Of a stretch of 52,742 nucleotides of DNA, positions 1 to 8,807 are shown in pieces. Location: positions 1 to 52,742 of the forward strand of contig JALKBU010000272.1 in NCBI GenBank assembly GCA_023091735.1, in the 5' to 3' direction. The notes beneath the pieces are model-generated. The model made no database searches. It had not been told where the DNA came from and saw only the letters and a list, made by a program, of their open reading frames with translations. Numbering within the stretch: position 1 is the stretch's first letter; each line of letters begins with the position of its first letter. The translations under genes and the position numbers were made by a program. Origin of the DNA: Trichomonas tenax. Taxonomy: Eukaryota; Parabasalia; Trichomonadida; Trichomonadidae.

Positions 1-209
1 TACCCCATTTTCTTTTCGCTTTAATTTGTCGGTAGGTTGGTTGGTAGGTTGGTTGGTTTGTCATAAATTATTTTTTCTAATTTCTAAATAAATTTCTCTC
101 ATTTTTCACTAAAATTATTTTTCAAAATTTCTTACCCCAAAATTCCTTTCGCTTTAATTTGTCGGTAGGTTGGTTGGTAGGTTGGTTGGTTTGTCATAAA
201 TTATTTTCA
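1..209. repeat. Tandem duplication with GGTT-rich tract
   Basis: A unit of about 130 bp occurs twice, from about 1 and from about 132. Each copy carries a CGCTTTAATTTGTCGG stretch, then two runs of GGTAGGTTGGTTGG, then TTTGTCATAAATTATTTT. The second copy is also the start of the longer direct repeat that recurs near 1634, where the GGTT tract is reduced to TTAGTTAGTTAGTT. No coding potential is seen. Confidence 0.75.
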
Positions 210-405
210 AAACTGAATACATTTATAAAGTCATAATTTTTAAAATAAAAATTAACGTTAGTTTTGAAAGCAAATTGCAAAAATTTATTTTCTATATGGG
301 GGGACCCTAACTTGTAAAATTATTTTTACCGTAAATATATTTAAATATATGTTCGCAGAAGCCACGGCGCAGTCGTGGATTATGCGAACATATAATTACT
401 AACTA
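85..405 (+). repeat. Long direct repeat, left copy
   Basis: This block matches 1634-1930 over most of its length. Shared landmarks in the same order are AATTTCTCTC, CCTTTCGCTTT, TCATAAATTATTTT, ACTGAATA, AACGTTAGTTTTG, GGGACCCTAACTTGTAAAA and a terminal hairpin, ending at ACTAACTA. The copies have diverged by substitutions and small indels. The two blocks bracket about 1.2 kb that holds a minus-strand ORF and the tail-collar-like gene, so they look like the boundaries of an inserted or duplicated unit. Confidence 0.7.
347..393. other. Nested inverted repeat (hairpin), left copy
   Basis: ATATGTTCGCA at 347 is the reverse complement of TGCGAACATAT ending at 393. Inside is a second stem, CCACG pairing with CGTGG, around GCGCAGT. 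The same structure recurs at 1872-1916. It sits at the inner end of the direct repeat. It could be a recombination or replication site of the element or a structured RNA. It does not fold as a complete tRNA. Confidence 0.7.
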
Positions 406-544
406 TAAATCGACTCGGTGCACTTTTCATTTTTGCCCCTAAATCACTGTTTTCCATTACTTTTCATCAAATTTTCAACATAAACGACCTCAAAACCTCA
501 TTTCCACATCGAAATCAACTAAAAACAAAAATAACAAACTGTTT

Positions 545-787
545 CTAAACCAATCGTACAATATATTTGACCTTCTTTATTGAACGGGTTTTGTATCTCA
601 TCGACTTTTTCAAATCCTTTTTAAATTCTTCATAAAATTTCCTTATCCCGAAAATTTCAAAATAAGCCTCCGATAATTCAGAAACCAATATTTCGCGTTT
701 GTTCGGAAATTCACGCATCAAAAACTTTTCAACATCAATTTTATCAGCAAATGAAATCGTTTGGCAACCAACGTTTACCCTTTCCAT
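545..787 (-). CDS. Hypothetical 80-residue protein in repeat-bounded unit
   Basis: This is a complete small ORF with an ATG start on the minus strand. It is acidic and basic in patches and ends in a lysine/arginine-rich C-terminus (KSMRYKTRSIKKVK). There is no signal peptide or membrane segment, and I do not recognise the family. It lies between the two long direct repeats, pointing away from the tail-collar-like gene. Codon use is very AT-rich, as in virus-like trichomonad elements. It could be a gene of that element or a chance ORF. Confidence 0.4.
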   Translation of the reverse strand: MERVNVGCQTISFADKIDVEKFLMREFPNKREILVSELSEAYFEIFGIRKFYEEFKKDLKKSMRYKTRSIKKVKYIVRLV

Positions 788-904
788 TTATTTACTTATT
801 AAAAAATAATATATTTTTAAAATTAACATTAATCCACAAATGATAAAATCTTTAAATCTTAACGTGAAAACATCACGAAATCATTAAAATTTCTTCATTT
901 CTCC

Positions 905-957
905 GGGCACAAAGCGAGCCTTGGCTCGCTGGGCTGCCCCATTTGTGTGTGTGTACA
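905..957. other. GC-rich hairpin patch joined to the tail-collar ORF
   Basis: GCGAGCC-TT-GGCTCGC (914-929) is a perfect short hairpin, and GTGTGTACACAC just beyond is palindromic. The GC content is much higher than in the surroundings. On the minus strand this patch encodes a short peptide beginning MGQPSEPRLALCPEK and then stops. I believe similar strings are common in trichomonad predicted proteins, from memory only. The patch appears to be a repeat fragment that replaced the 5' end of the neighbouring gene. Confidence 0.45.
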
Positions 958-1626
958 CACGCAATAACAGATATTAATGGGTTAAACGAAAAATTAAATG
1001 AAATCGACACAGCAATAAACGCAAATGAAATTAAAGTTGATGATGTAATAATTAAGCAGGTATTAGGAACAGATGCGCCTTCAACTAATCCTGAAACTAG
1101 TGTTTGGAATTTATTAAAAACATTCAATAGGGAAATAATGAATTTAAAGAAGGATGTATTAAATTCTAAATATGATTTATTAATGACAATTTACCCTGTT
1201 GGTTCAATTTACACATCAATGAATAACATAAATCCCACTCAAATATTTGGTTTTGGTGAATGGGAGCCAATAGTCGATCGTTTCTTATATTGCGCTAATT
1301 CATCAAGAGAAACAGGAGGAAGTAAAAAGATTTCAGTAAATAACCTACCTTCACACAATCATTACTTTTCGGGTACAACATCATTGGCAGGAGCTCATAC
1401 TCATTTAATCAGTAATAGAGGTTATTATGGATGTGGTAACGGAGGAAAAGAAACAATTTCACGATATGATATTACATCAGATCCCAGAGAATACAACACG
1501 GGTTTAATCATTGATCATGCAGGAAGTCACATTCATTCAGTTTACGGAAACACTGCCGACACTGGTTCAGGTACTGATTACATGCCCCCATACATTACTG
1601 TTTACACGTGGTATAGGGTTTATTAA
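943..1626 (+). pseudogene. Phage tail-collar / T4 gp10-like protein, 5'-truncated
   Basis: The reading frame has no ATG near its start. It runs open from about 868 through a GC-rich repeat patch and becomes gene-like at about 961. The N-terminal part (NGLNEKLNEIDTAINANE) is coiled-coil-like. The C-terminal half has the hallmarks of tail-collar and baseplate gp10 C-terminal domains: YPVGSIY, FGFGEWEPI, a GGS turn, NLPSHNH, AGAHTH, HAGSHIHS and a final PPYITVYTWYR. The repeated HxH motifs are metal-binding in trimeric fibre domains. Such domains are normally found on phage and large DNA virus fibres. The gene probably belongs to a virus-like mobile element whose 5' end is lost here. The domain assignment is firm by motif; the element type is inference. 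Confidence 0.65.
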
Positions 1627-1633
1627 AACTGAA

Positions 1634-1930
1634 TAAATTTCTCTCATAACCACTAAAATTAGTTTTCAAATTTCTAACTTCATAAATTCCTTTCGCTTTC
1701 TTTTCTTAGTTAGTTAGTTAATCATAAATTATTTTTAAAACTGAATAGATTTTATATAGTCAGGAATTTCAAAATAAAATTAACGTTAGTTTTGTAAGAA
1801 ATTCAAAAATTTAATTTTTATATGGGGGACCCTAACTTGTAAAACTAACTCTGTCGTAAATATATTTAAATATATGTTCGCAGCAGACACGGCGTAGTCG
1901 TAAATGGTGCGAACATCTTATTACTAACTA
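1634..1930 (+). repeat. Long direct repeat, right copy
   Basis: Counterpart of 85-405, beginning just after the stop codon of the tail-collar-like gene and ending at ACTAACTA. The next base (1931) begins the left arm of the large palindrome, so this edge is a sharp junction between two repeat structures. Confidence 0.7.
1872..1916. other. Nested inverted repeat (hairpin), right copy
   Basis: ATGTTCGCA (1874-1882) pairs with TGCGAACAT (1908-1916). The inner ACACG...CGT stem is weaker than in the left copy. The outer stem is unchanged while the loop has diverged, which suggests the outer palindrome is the conserved part. Confidence 0.65.
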
Positions 1931-2924
1931 CATTTTCACTTTTGATATTAATATATTATTATTTTTTTTCTATTTTTTATTTTTTCACAGATACCTTTTT
2001 CATTACAAGATTATTTTCATATTATTACTTATTCTCATAATTATTAATATATCATTAAATTCATAATTAATTATTCTTGAATCAAGAATTAGATAATGTT
2101 TCATATTACGTTCATTTTATATACTGATTTATATTATTTAGATTCTCAATTTGATCTTTATATTCTTTGTAAAATTCGTTTTTGACTAAATTTTTATTTT
2201 TTTTTTCTTCAAATTATTTGTTTATAATTCATATTTACCATGCAAGAATGGATAATTTCGACCGAGTTTCTTGGTTTGGAGTGCAACAAAAACTTGCAAT
2301 GAACTACGTTTATGGTCTTCATACTCAGCGTGGAGTTTCAATCTATAAATGTCAGTATTGTTTAGACTAGAGTCTAGGACAAAAGTGAACATCAAAAAGT
2401 GGCAGAGAACCTTAAAGTCACCTTTCATGAATAAACTGTCACTTTTTTGCGCGGGCAAATTGTCACCTTTATAAAAAGTGTTATAAATATCTTTGTAGTC
2501 TAAACAATACTGACATTTATAGATTGAAACTCCACGCTGAGTCTGAAGACCATAAACGTAGTTCATTGCAAGTTTTTGTTGCACTCCAAACCAAGAAACT
2601 CGGTCGAAATTATCCATTCTTGCATGGTAAATATGAATTATAAACAAATAATTTGAAGAAAAAAAAAATTAGTAAAAAACGAATTTTACAAAGAATATAA
2701 GGATCAAATTGAGAATCTAAATAATATAAATCAGTATATAAAATGAACGTAATATGAAAACATTATCTAATTCATGATTCAAGAACAATTAATTATGAAT
2801 TTAATGATATATTAATAATTATGAGAATAAGTAATAATATGAAAATAATCTTGTAATGAAAAAGGTATCTGTGAAAAAATAAAAATAAAAAAAAAATAAT
2901 ATATTTATATCAAAAGTGAAAATG
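1931..2924. repeat. Large near-perfect palindrome (arms ~430 bp, loop 126 bp)
   Basis: The left arm 1931-2369 and right arm 2496-2924 are reverse complements with only a few mismatches and short homopolymer length differences. The outer ends read CATTTTCACTTTTG on the left and its complement on the right; the inner ends read TTTAGACTA and TAGTCTAAA. The spacer 2370-2495 has a diverged inverted copy at 3281-3417. The ORFs seen across it (2182-2370 plus; 2222-2647 minus) are the same peptide read from the two arms and are probably not genes. It may be two long terminal inverted repeats of a DNA element joined head to head, or a fold-back element. Confidence 0.85.
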
Positions 2925-2964
2925 TAATGTGTATTAAAAATTGAATCAATAAGTGGGTTTTTGT

Positions 2965-3250
2965 TAGGGCCTGGTTTGGCCACTCGAGGGCTTTGGAAGT
3001 CTCAGGCCAACCTCGCTATGCATCGAATCATGCTTCTGTTGAATAGGCATCTGGATGCATCTCTGCTAGATCACCAGGTCATCCTTCACAATGAGGTCAC
3101 AACTACTCATAATGAAGTCTTCTTTGGCTTCCAACATTGAGTTCAATCCATTTCAACCTATTGACACTTTTCCATTTTCCCGCAAACACGTAACTTTCCT
3201 TTATTTTGACATCCTGATCTTACATGTCAAAAATAAGTTACATGTCAGAA
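2965..3250 (-). other. GC-rich island with coding-like remnant
   Basis: This stretch, starting GGGCCTGG, is clearly richer in G and C than its surroundings. It contains protein-like but interrupted frames on the minus strand, for example one ending PKPSSGQTRP before a stop. No family is recognised. It separates the palindrome from the third copy of the palindrome's loop and also holds two TTACATGTCA motifs (3220 and 3238). It is probably a fossil of a gene or element of different base composition. Confidence 0.3.
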
Positions 3251-3280
3251 AAGCACGTTGTTCTATTTTGTCCCAGTCCC

Positions 3281-3417
3281 GTTTAGACTACAAAGATATT
3301 TATAACACTTTTCATAAAAGTGACAATTTGCCCGCGCAAAAAAGTGACCGTTTATACATAAAAGTGACTTTAAGGTTCATATGTCACTTTTTGACATTCA
3401 CTTTTGTCCTAGACTAA
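3281..3417 (-). repeat. Inverted, diverged copy of the palindrome loop
   Basis: It starts GTTTAGACTACAAAG and ends CCTAGACTA, matching the complement of about 2364-2505, including the CCCGCGCAAAAAAGTGAC block. It shows that the loop and the arm ends form an independent repeat unit of about 135 bp bounded by TAGACTA/TAGTCTA. Confidence 0.75.
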
Positions 3418-3620
3418 TGGTTCTTGTTTATTTGCTATAATATATTGTTTAATTTGTTTATGAGTGACCTTCGACATCTTTTAATAAAAATAAAAAATAT
3501 ATTTTAATTTATAAATACCCCAAATTTTCCAAATTATTGTTGACATGGATCAATATATTTATTGGTAAATTATGCAACAAAAATAAATTTTAGGGCCAAT
3601 CTTTTAATATTAAACTTTTA

Positions 3621-3877
3621 TTATTTAAAATTATTAGAAATATATTCACGTAAAAACTTTAATTTTAATTCCATAACATCTATCGGAATTATTTTTTTAA
3701 TTTCATGTAAAGTTTCTTCTGAATTTTAGTTTCTAATAATTGTAAAGTATTTTCATAATCAGATATTACATTATTTACAGTATCTAATAATGTAATATAA
3801 TTTGATAAAATTTTATGTAAATCATTTTCAATATTATAATTGATCGAAACTAAATTATTATTTTGAGTTGTTGTCAT
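3621..3877 (-). pseudogene. Small AT-rich protein, frameshifted
   Basis: The ATG at 3877 opens a frame (MTTTQNNNLVSINYN...) that stops after 62 residues. Continuing in the next frame from about 3725 gives a further coherent stretch (EETLHEIKKIIPIDVMEL... ending SNNFK) with a stop at 3621-3623. This implies one indel near 3722-3728 and an original protein of about 85 residues, largely helical and coiled-coil-like. Codon use is extremely AT-rich, as expected for virus-like mobile elements rather than host genes. I do not recognise the family. Confidence 0.45.
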
Positions 3878-5112
3878 AATTATTTTATTAGAAGAAAAAA
3901 TATATTAATTTTTTCATAATATATAAAAATATTTTTTATTTTCACAAATTTTTAGGAAATCATTAATAAATCATAACAATAAGAATTTAGATTATTAATT
4001 AAACAATACATTTTAATAACAAATTTTAGAAATTATTGGGATTTCTATATAAATTATAGGAAAATTGTTATAATATGAATTTTGGGGAAATTATAATTAT
4101 GGATATTCTCAGATTGCTGATTTTTTAGGGAAAGCCAAATTTTTGGATTATCCCGAAAAATCACAATCTGTATACTACTTATTTTGATTTAAATGAATAA
4201 CATTAAACCGAATTATGATATTTTTTATATAAATAGCCTTAAAAATACAATAGGATTTATTATGATTAATTAGGCGTGTCAATTTGCCGGTGTAAAACTA
4301 TCAAAAAGCTGGCAACCCCAATTCTCTGTTTTGCTCCTCCTAGAGGTTGTACGTTAGTCATTATTTTCCCAAAAGAGTGTTTAAGGTTCTCGATCGTAAT
4401 AAATCAGGACTTTTCGCGACGATAGGAAAAAATCCTGCGTACCTCCATAAGAAAAATCGAGTGATTTTTGATCACTCTTCTCACAAGTGACCGATAATCA
4501 CTCTTTTCAAAATTCAGTTATCAAAAACGATATCTTTGTAAATAACTCAATTTTATTTTTCATATATAAACCTATGAAAAATTCAATATCCGTTCAAATT
4601 GGTACATAGCCTTTATTCACGGTAAACGAACATTGAAGAGACATTATATCATTTTTTTGAATATTGTATCAATTTTTTAATGTTTGTTATTCTATGTAGC
4701 ATCTATCAAAGAGTAATCTTTTGATATAAATTTGTTTGAAATTCACTGAAATTTTTTGAAATTGATTTTTATTTGTAGGATTTCGATTGATAATCTAAAT
4801 TTTAATATTAAATTTTTTGATGAGATTATCAATTTTTGAGAACTTTTCTTTAAAAACAGTTGTATAATTTTGTAGATACGTTTTTATAAAAATCATCAGA
4901 AAATTTTTTCTTGGCTTTTGAATGGTCTTACAATTTTTGAGATTTCTGAAATGAATTACGTATGCTCCATCTGTATAGAGAATAAAAATTAAACAAAAAC
5001 AATTAAAAACGTATTTTTATAGTTTGACAATGATTTTTTATATTGGGCTTTGCATGGTGATGTTTTAAATAATCGATATATTTATAAAAAGTGACAATAT
5101 TATTTTAATTAT
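3878..5112. other. Mostly non-coding; one GC-richer patch at 4270-4440
   Basis: AT-rich sequence without a convincing gene. At about 4270-4440 a GC-richer patch has a coherent minus-strand reading (including MTNVQPLGGAKQRIGVASF) broken upstream by a stop. It resembles repeat-encoded peptides rather than a host gene. The last 100 bases before 5113 are the leader of the kinase gene; no clear TCA(C/T)T initiator was found there. Confidence 0.4.
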
Positions 5113-6087
5113 ATGCAACCACATGAGCAACAATATTTAAAGAGTATCGGCATAGCAATCATCAAACCCATCGCTAAAGGCAGCTATGGCGTTGTGTACT
5201 ACGTTTTTCACGAAGACTACAAAGCAAACTTCGCGTTGAAGAAGATACCGCAAAAACTCTTTAATCAGGCAGAAGTTGATTGTCTGATTGCGTTCGATAA
5301 CCCCCACAAAGTCAATTTATATCATTACTACTCATTCGAACACTCGATATATTTATTAATGGAATATTGTCCAGGAGATCTCGGTGTTATATTCAAGCCA
5401 AAAGTCAGGATACCCCATGATATATTCGTTCGATACATACGCGATGTCGTACTTGCAGTAAAATGTTGTCACGATCAGAACGTCGCACATTGTGATATTA
5501 AGCCTTCAAATTTCCTCGTGGACCAATACGGAAGGGTCAAAATTACAGATTTTGGGCTCTCAGGCAAATATAATGAGAACGAAAAAAGTGATGTATTTTT
5601 AGGAACAAAACTTTTCATGGCGCCGGAGATTGTCAATCGATGCTCATATAATCCAATAGCAGCGGACATTTGGGCACTTGGAGTTACCCTTTATTACTTA
5701 TCAACGAGAACATTTCCTTTTCAATCAGATTACGAGGAGTTATTTAGGCATAACATCGAAAACAGTATATACAGATCAGAAGATATCGATGATGCATTGC
5801 TTAGAGACGTAATCGCACGTTGTTTGGATCCTAATCCTTTACAACGCCCTTCTACCGATATTATCCTCAAGATGCCTTTCTTCGCACAGTACTCCTTGAA
5901 GCCCTATTTCATTCCTCCCACGAAATCAGTCACAAATGGAATATTTTCCATGTCAAACAGCCAAATTAAACTACATGATCAAGCGAAGATCCTTCAGCCT
6001 AAAATAATCACGAAATCATTGTCAGGAATGATGAACAGACACATATTATTGTCACGTGTTAAGCTTGTAACATCAAACCGATTATGA
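5113..6087 (+). CDS. Non-RD serine/threonine protein kinase, paralog 1
   Basis: This is a complete 324-residue kinase that is nearly all catalytic domain. The glycine loop reads AKGSYG at 21-26, with the first glycine replaced by alanine. The ATP lysine is K43 (FALKK), the catalytic loop AHCDIKPSN has D128, the DFG aspartate is D146, the substrate segment is GTKLFMAPE and the F-helix motif is DIWALGVTLYYL. The HRD arginine is cysteine, so this is a non-RD kinase; such kinases usually do not depend on activation-loop phosphorylation. The tail carries PKIITKS, related to tails of its paralogs at 9906, 12981 and 27218. All residues needed for catalysis are present, so activity is likely. The substrate is unknown. 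CAMK-like grouping is an inference. Confidence 0.9.
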   Translation: MQPHEQQYLKSIGIAIIKPIAKGSYGVVYYVFHEDYKANFALKKIPQKLFNQAEVDCLIAFDNPHKVNLYHYYSFEHSIYLLMEYCPGDLGVIFKPKVRIPHDIFVRYIRDVVLAVKCCHDQNVAHCDIKPSNFLVDQYGRVKITDFGLSGKYNENEKSDVFLGTKLFMAPEIVNRCSYNPIAADIWALGVTLYYLSTRTFPFQSDYEELFRHNIENSIYRSEDIDDALLRDVIARCLDPNPLQRPSTDIILKMPFFAQYSLKPYFIPPTKSVTNGIFSMSNSQIKLHDQAKILQPKIITKSLSGMMNRHILLSRVKLVTSNRL

Positions 6088-6765
6088 AATAATTAATAAC
6101 TTTGTTTTTTATTTTCTCTGTAAATTTTTCATGTATAGTTCGTAATTCACCAATGCTGTTGTTTGAAAGATATGTTATGCTTCAAATACAGAATTTACAA
6201 ATTTACATCAAAACTATAATTACTGAGAATTCGAATATTATCAATCCACAAAGAGATAAACATATATCCATAAAGCTGATATTTGTGTTTTAATAAATAC
6301 AAAATATTTGATATGTAAACCTTACTTTTGACACAGAAAAGAGGGATAAATCAATTAATTATAGAGTAAAACAGCTGCTCTCTGAGACAGATTTTTTATG
6401 TGGGGGAACTTTCCCAAATTTGAGAACAATATATGCAAAATCTGTCTTTCTAGCGTATACAGCAGTGACAAATGAGATCAATTATATCCCAAAATATGAG
6501 TAAAAACTGTTTCGATGCATCTCAATCTCGAGATTTAAAAAAAATAAACTAAAAAAAAAAAAAGGAAATGCAGTAATACATGTATGAAACAGGTAATTTC
6601 AATACAGAAATGTTATGAACCTATTTCGACATTTGTCATTCTGGCACTTTACATTTGACATTTTGACACGTAACTGGATATAGCAAGGCTGCTTTTAGTA
6701 TATATATCATATGTGTCATATAAAATTTATACATGCAAAAGTGGCGTAAAAAGTGACGATAATTA
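6088..6765. other. Intergenic, no gene seen
   Basis: AT-rich sequence. A 63-residue ORF at 6102-6293 has no recognisable features and poor codon structure and is probably chance. The stretch includes a poly-A tract near 6538-6563. Confidence 0.5.
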
Positions 6766-7028
6766 ATGCAAAGACGTGTTATCCCTCTTCCTGATGGTTA
6801 TGAATATGATCCAGAGCACGCTACGCCAAAAAAATCCATAATATGGATGTACTGATACCAATGAATTTGGCCAGAGATGCCTTTATCAAAATCGGAAAAA
6901 TAGATTAAAAAGTCATCAACATTTTTATCCGGCATTAGTTGTGGATTGTGCAAACGAAAGCAGCAGAAGATGCACATATATTTCCTCCATATCGTTTTCG
7001 AAAGAATTATCCAGAGATTTTGAAATAA
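6766..7028 (+). pseudogene. Small Cys/His-containing protein, two frameshifts
   Basis: The ATG at 6766 opens RRVIPLPDGYEYDPEHATPKK, then the frame is lost near 6845. The next frame gives CTDTNEFGQRCLYQ... followed by NRLKSHQHFYPALVVD, a Cys-x8-Cys...His-x-His arrangement like a C2H2-type zinc finger. A second shift near 6950 leads to AAEDAHIFPPYRFRKNYPE and a stop at 7026-7028. All three pieces have good codon structure, so an intact ancestor of about 88 residues is likely. Family not recognised; possibly transposon-associated. Confidence 0.4.
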
Positions 7029-7640
7029 AAATGGTATTATGATTATTTTATTGTTAATCGAAACTTATTTAGTAGTTCATAGCTTCTGATATCTAATTGG
7101 GAAAATAAATTGTATTAAAACGTTATATAACTTTGTTATTATTCGGTCATTGTAGACGGATATTATAAATATGCGCAGCGATCTCGAATATCTTAAAATT
7201 TTACCGTATTTTGATATCAAAAATTGATAAAGATAAATGGAAGCTTGGTTTTGTAGGCATAAAAAGTATATATAACTAAAATCTAAATCGTTGCAATTGT
7301 TTAGCATGCAAACTGATGAAAGATTTATGTCAAAAGTTAATGCACCATGTGCTCTTAGATTCTTTGCAATGCGCTATTTACTACCTCACTAATTTTATGA
7401 TCAGTGGATTGAAGCCTGTGGAGCACCAGCCATAACAACTTATTTTAAACAAATAACCTTAATTTTTAGTTGAACAATTATTTAATAAACGCATCAAATA
7501 ATCATTTGCAAGCCCATAAAATCGATTGAAAATATATTTCGAAAGAATTTCAGAATAATTTCTTGAATTGCAATGGTGCAACAATAAATTGTCGTTCTAT
7601 GACACCACACGAGCTCAGTGTATCATTTTAGAAACATTTG
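7029..7640 (+). pseudogene. Degenerate gene remnant
   Basis: From 7309 the frame reads MQTDERFMSKVNAPC...RYLLPH, a stop, then FYDQWIEACGAPAITTYF and further stops. Near 7550-7639 another frame gives FLNCNGATINCRSMTPHELS and stops. The pieces are protein-like but interrupted several times. They may belong to the same decayed gene or element as 6766-7028. No family is recognised, and this is a weak call. Confidence 0.25.
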
Positions 7641-7950
7641 AGTACGGCTCCAAGCACCAAGGCGCTGGTTGGTGGTGTTAACTCAATTTTCAATGTAGCA
7701 CCACTTTGCGCCAAGCGCAAAGTGGTGCTAAATATAACAAAAATTACTTGATTCAGCAAATATATCAAATATTAGCTGGTGCGTTAATACGTACTTCGTG
7801 TGTGAAAAAAAAATCCATATAAATACGCGAAAAAATGTCAATTTAAGAAGAGCATAAAAATTTGTAAAAAAAATTATAACCTTTTCCTTATCGTTCTACC
7901 ATTGGTGGCGCCAAAGGTGCTGTTGAACCATGTGGTGCCTATGTTATAGC
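7640..7950. repeat. GC-hairpin interspersed element, copy 1
   Basis: Homologous to 24450-24842. Shared parts in order are a GCTCC...GG(T/C)G stretch, CTCAATT(T/C)TC, a strong hairpin (7697-7729), then at the far end a GG(T/C)GCTG...GAACCAT(G/A)TGG(T/C)GC block (about 7905-7940). The MITE-like element at 7973 begins shortly after it. No intact coding frame. It is a candidate short interspersed repeat or structured RNA. Confidence 0.65.
7697..7729. other. Perfect 15-bp hairpin in GC-hairpin element
   Basis: AGCACCACTTTGCGC, a CAA loop, then its exact reverse complement. The equivalent hairpin at 24509-24542 has paired changes (A-T to G-C in the stem), which supports selection on the fold. Confidence 0.85.
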
Positions 7951-7972
7951 ATCATTCTTGCATATATAATAA

Positions 7973-8807
7973 AATTATAGATTATTGTGAAATTTTCACA
8001 TTTTAGGCCGAAAATTAAAATCTCGTATCGAATGCCTTATAGATGTAAAGCATTTGAGCTCATACGTATAACTTACATCCCAATGGCTTGCATATCCTAT
8101 ATATAGTTATACAAATATTTGATTATTTATATATGATATCTGAGATTTGGGCAAAAAACATGATATTTGTCCAAAACAAAACAGGATTAACATACTATAC
8201 ATTGTGTCGTTGATATGTGCATAAATATATTATTGAAATTTCGATTTTTTAAAACATTCAATAGATCCAACATTCAATGGATCTATACATAAAAATATAT
8301 GTTTTTCATATCATGGCATTACTACCAATATGAAAGAACGATGTATGCTATTCTATCAAAGACTTATATGCTAAAAGAAAAAAAAAATATGTAAATGCAG
8401 TTGCATCTTACATCAATATCGTGAACAATATAAATTGCGCATAATATGTCAATATATATGAGACATAGATAAGTGTTATATAGGTTTAGTTGGAAAATGA
8501 ACTATTTTTTGAAAACATGGAAAAATCTCTAAAATTTTATAATTATGAACTATAAACCATGTGGTATGATAAAGCAGATGTAACATATATAGATATTGTT
8601 TTGCTTGGAACAAATATCATGTTTTTTGCCCAAATCTCAGATATCATATATAAATAATCAAATATTTGTATAACTATATATAGGATATGCAAGCCATTGG
8701 GATGTAAGTTATACGTATGAGCTCAAATGCTTTACATCTATAAGGTATTCGATACTAGATTTTATTTTTCGGCCTAAAATGTGAAAACTTCACAATAATC
8801 TATAATT
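7973..8807. mobile_element. MITE-like element with 198-bp terminal inverted repeats
   Basis: The left repeat 7973-8170 and right repeat 8610-8807 are both 198 bp and inverted, with only a handful of differences. The outer ends read AATTATAGATTATTGTGAA, and the inner ends meet a TGATATTTGT motif. The 439-bp interior has no coding frame. There is no obvious target-site duplication; both flanks are rich in TATA. Long terminal inverted repeats without a transposase mark a non-autonomous DNA element, about 835 bp long. Confidence 0.8.

Noticed and set aside
347..393. Possible tRNA gene
   Set aside because: The hairpin shows a box-A-like GCGCAGTCGTGG but no acceptor/anticodon/T-arm cloverleaf.
2182..2647. 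ORFs on both strands encoding nearly the same peptide (MDNFDRVSWFGVQQKLAMNY...)
   Set aside because: They are the two arms of one palindrome read in opposite directions; no other gene signal.
3091..3417. 108-residue plus-strand ORF
   Set aside because: It crosses the edge of a repeat unit (3281-3417) and a GC-rich fossil; composition is not uniform, so it is a chance join.
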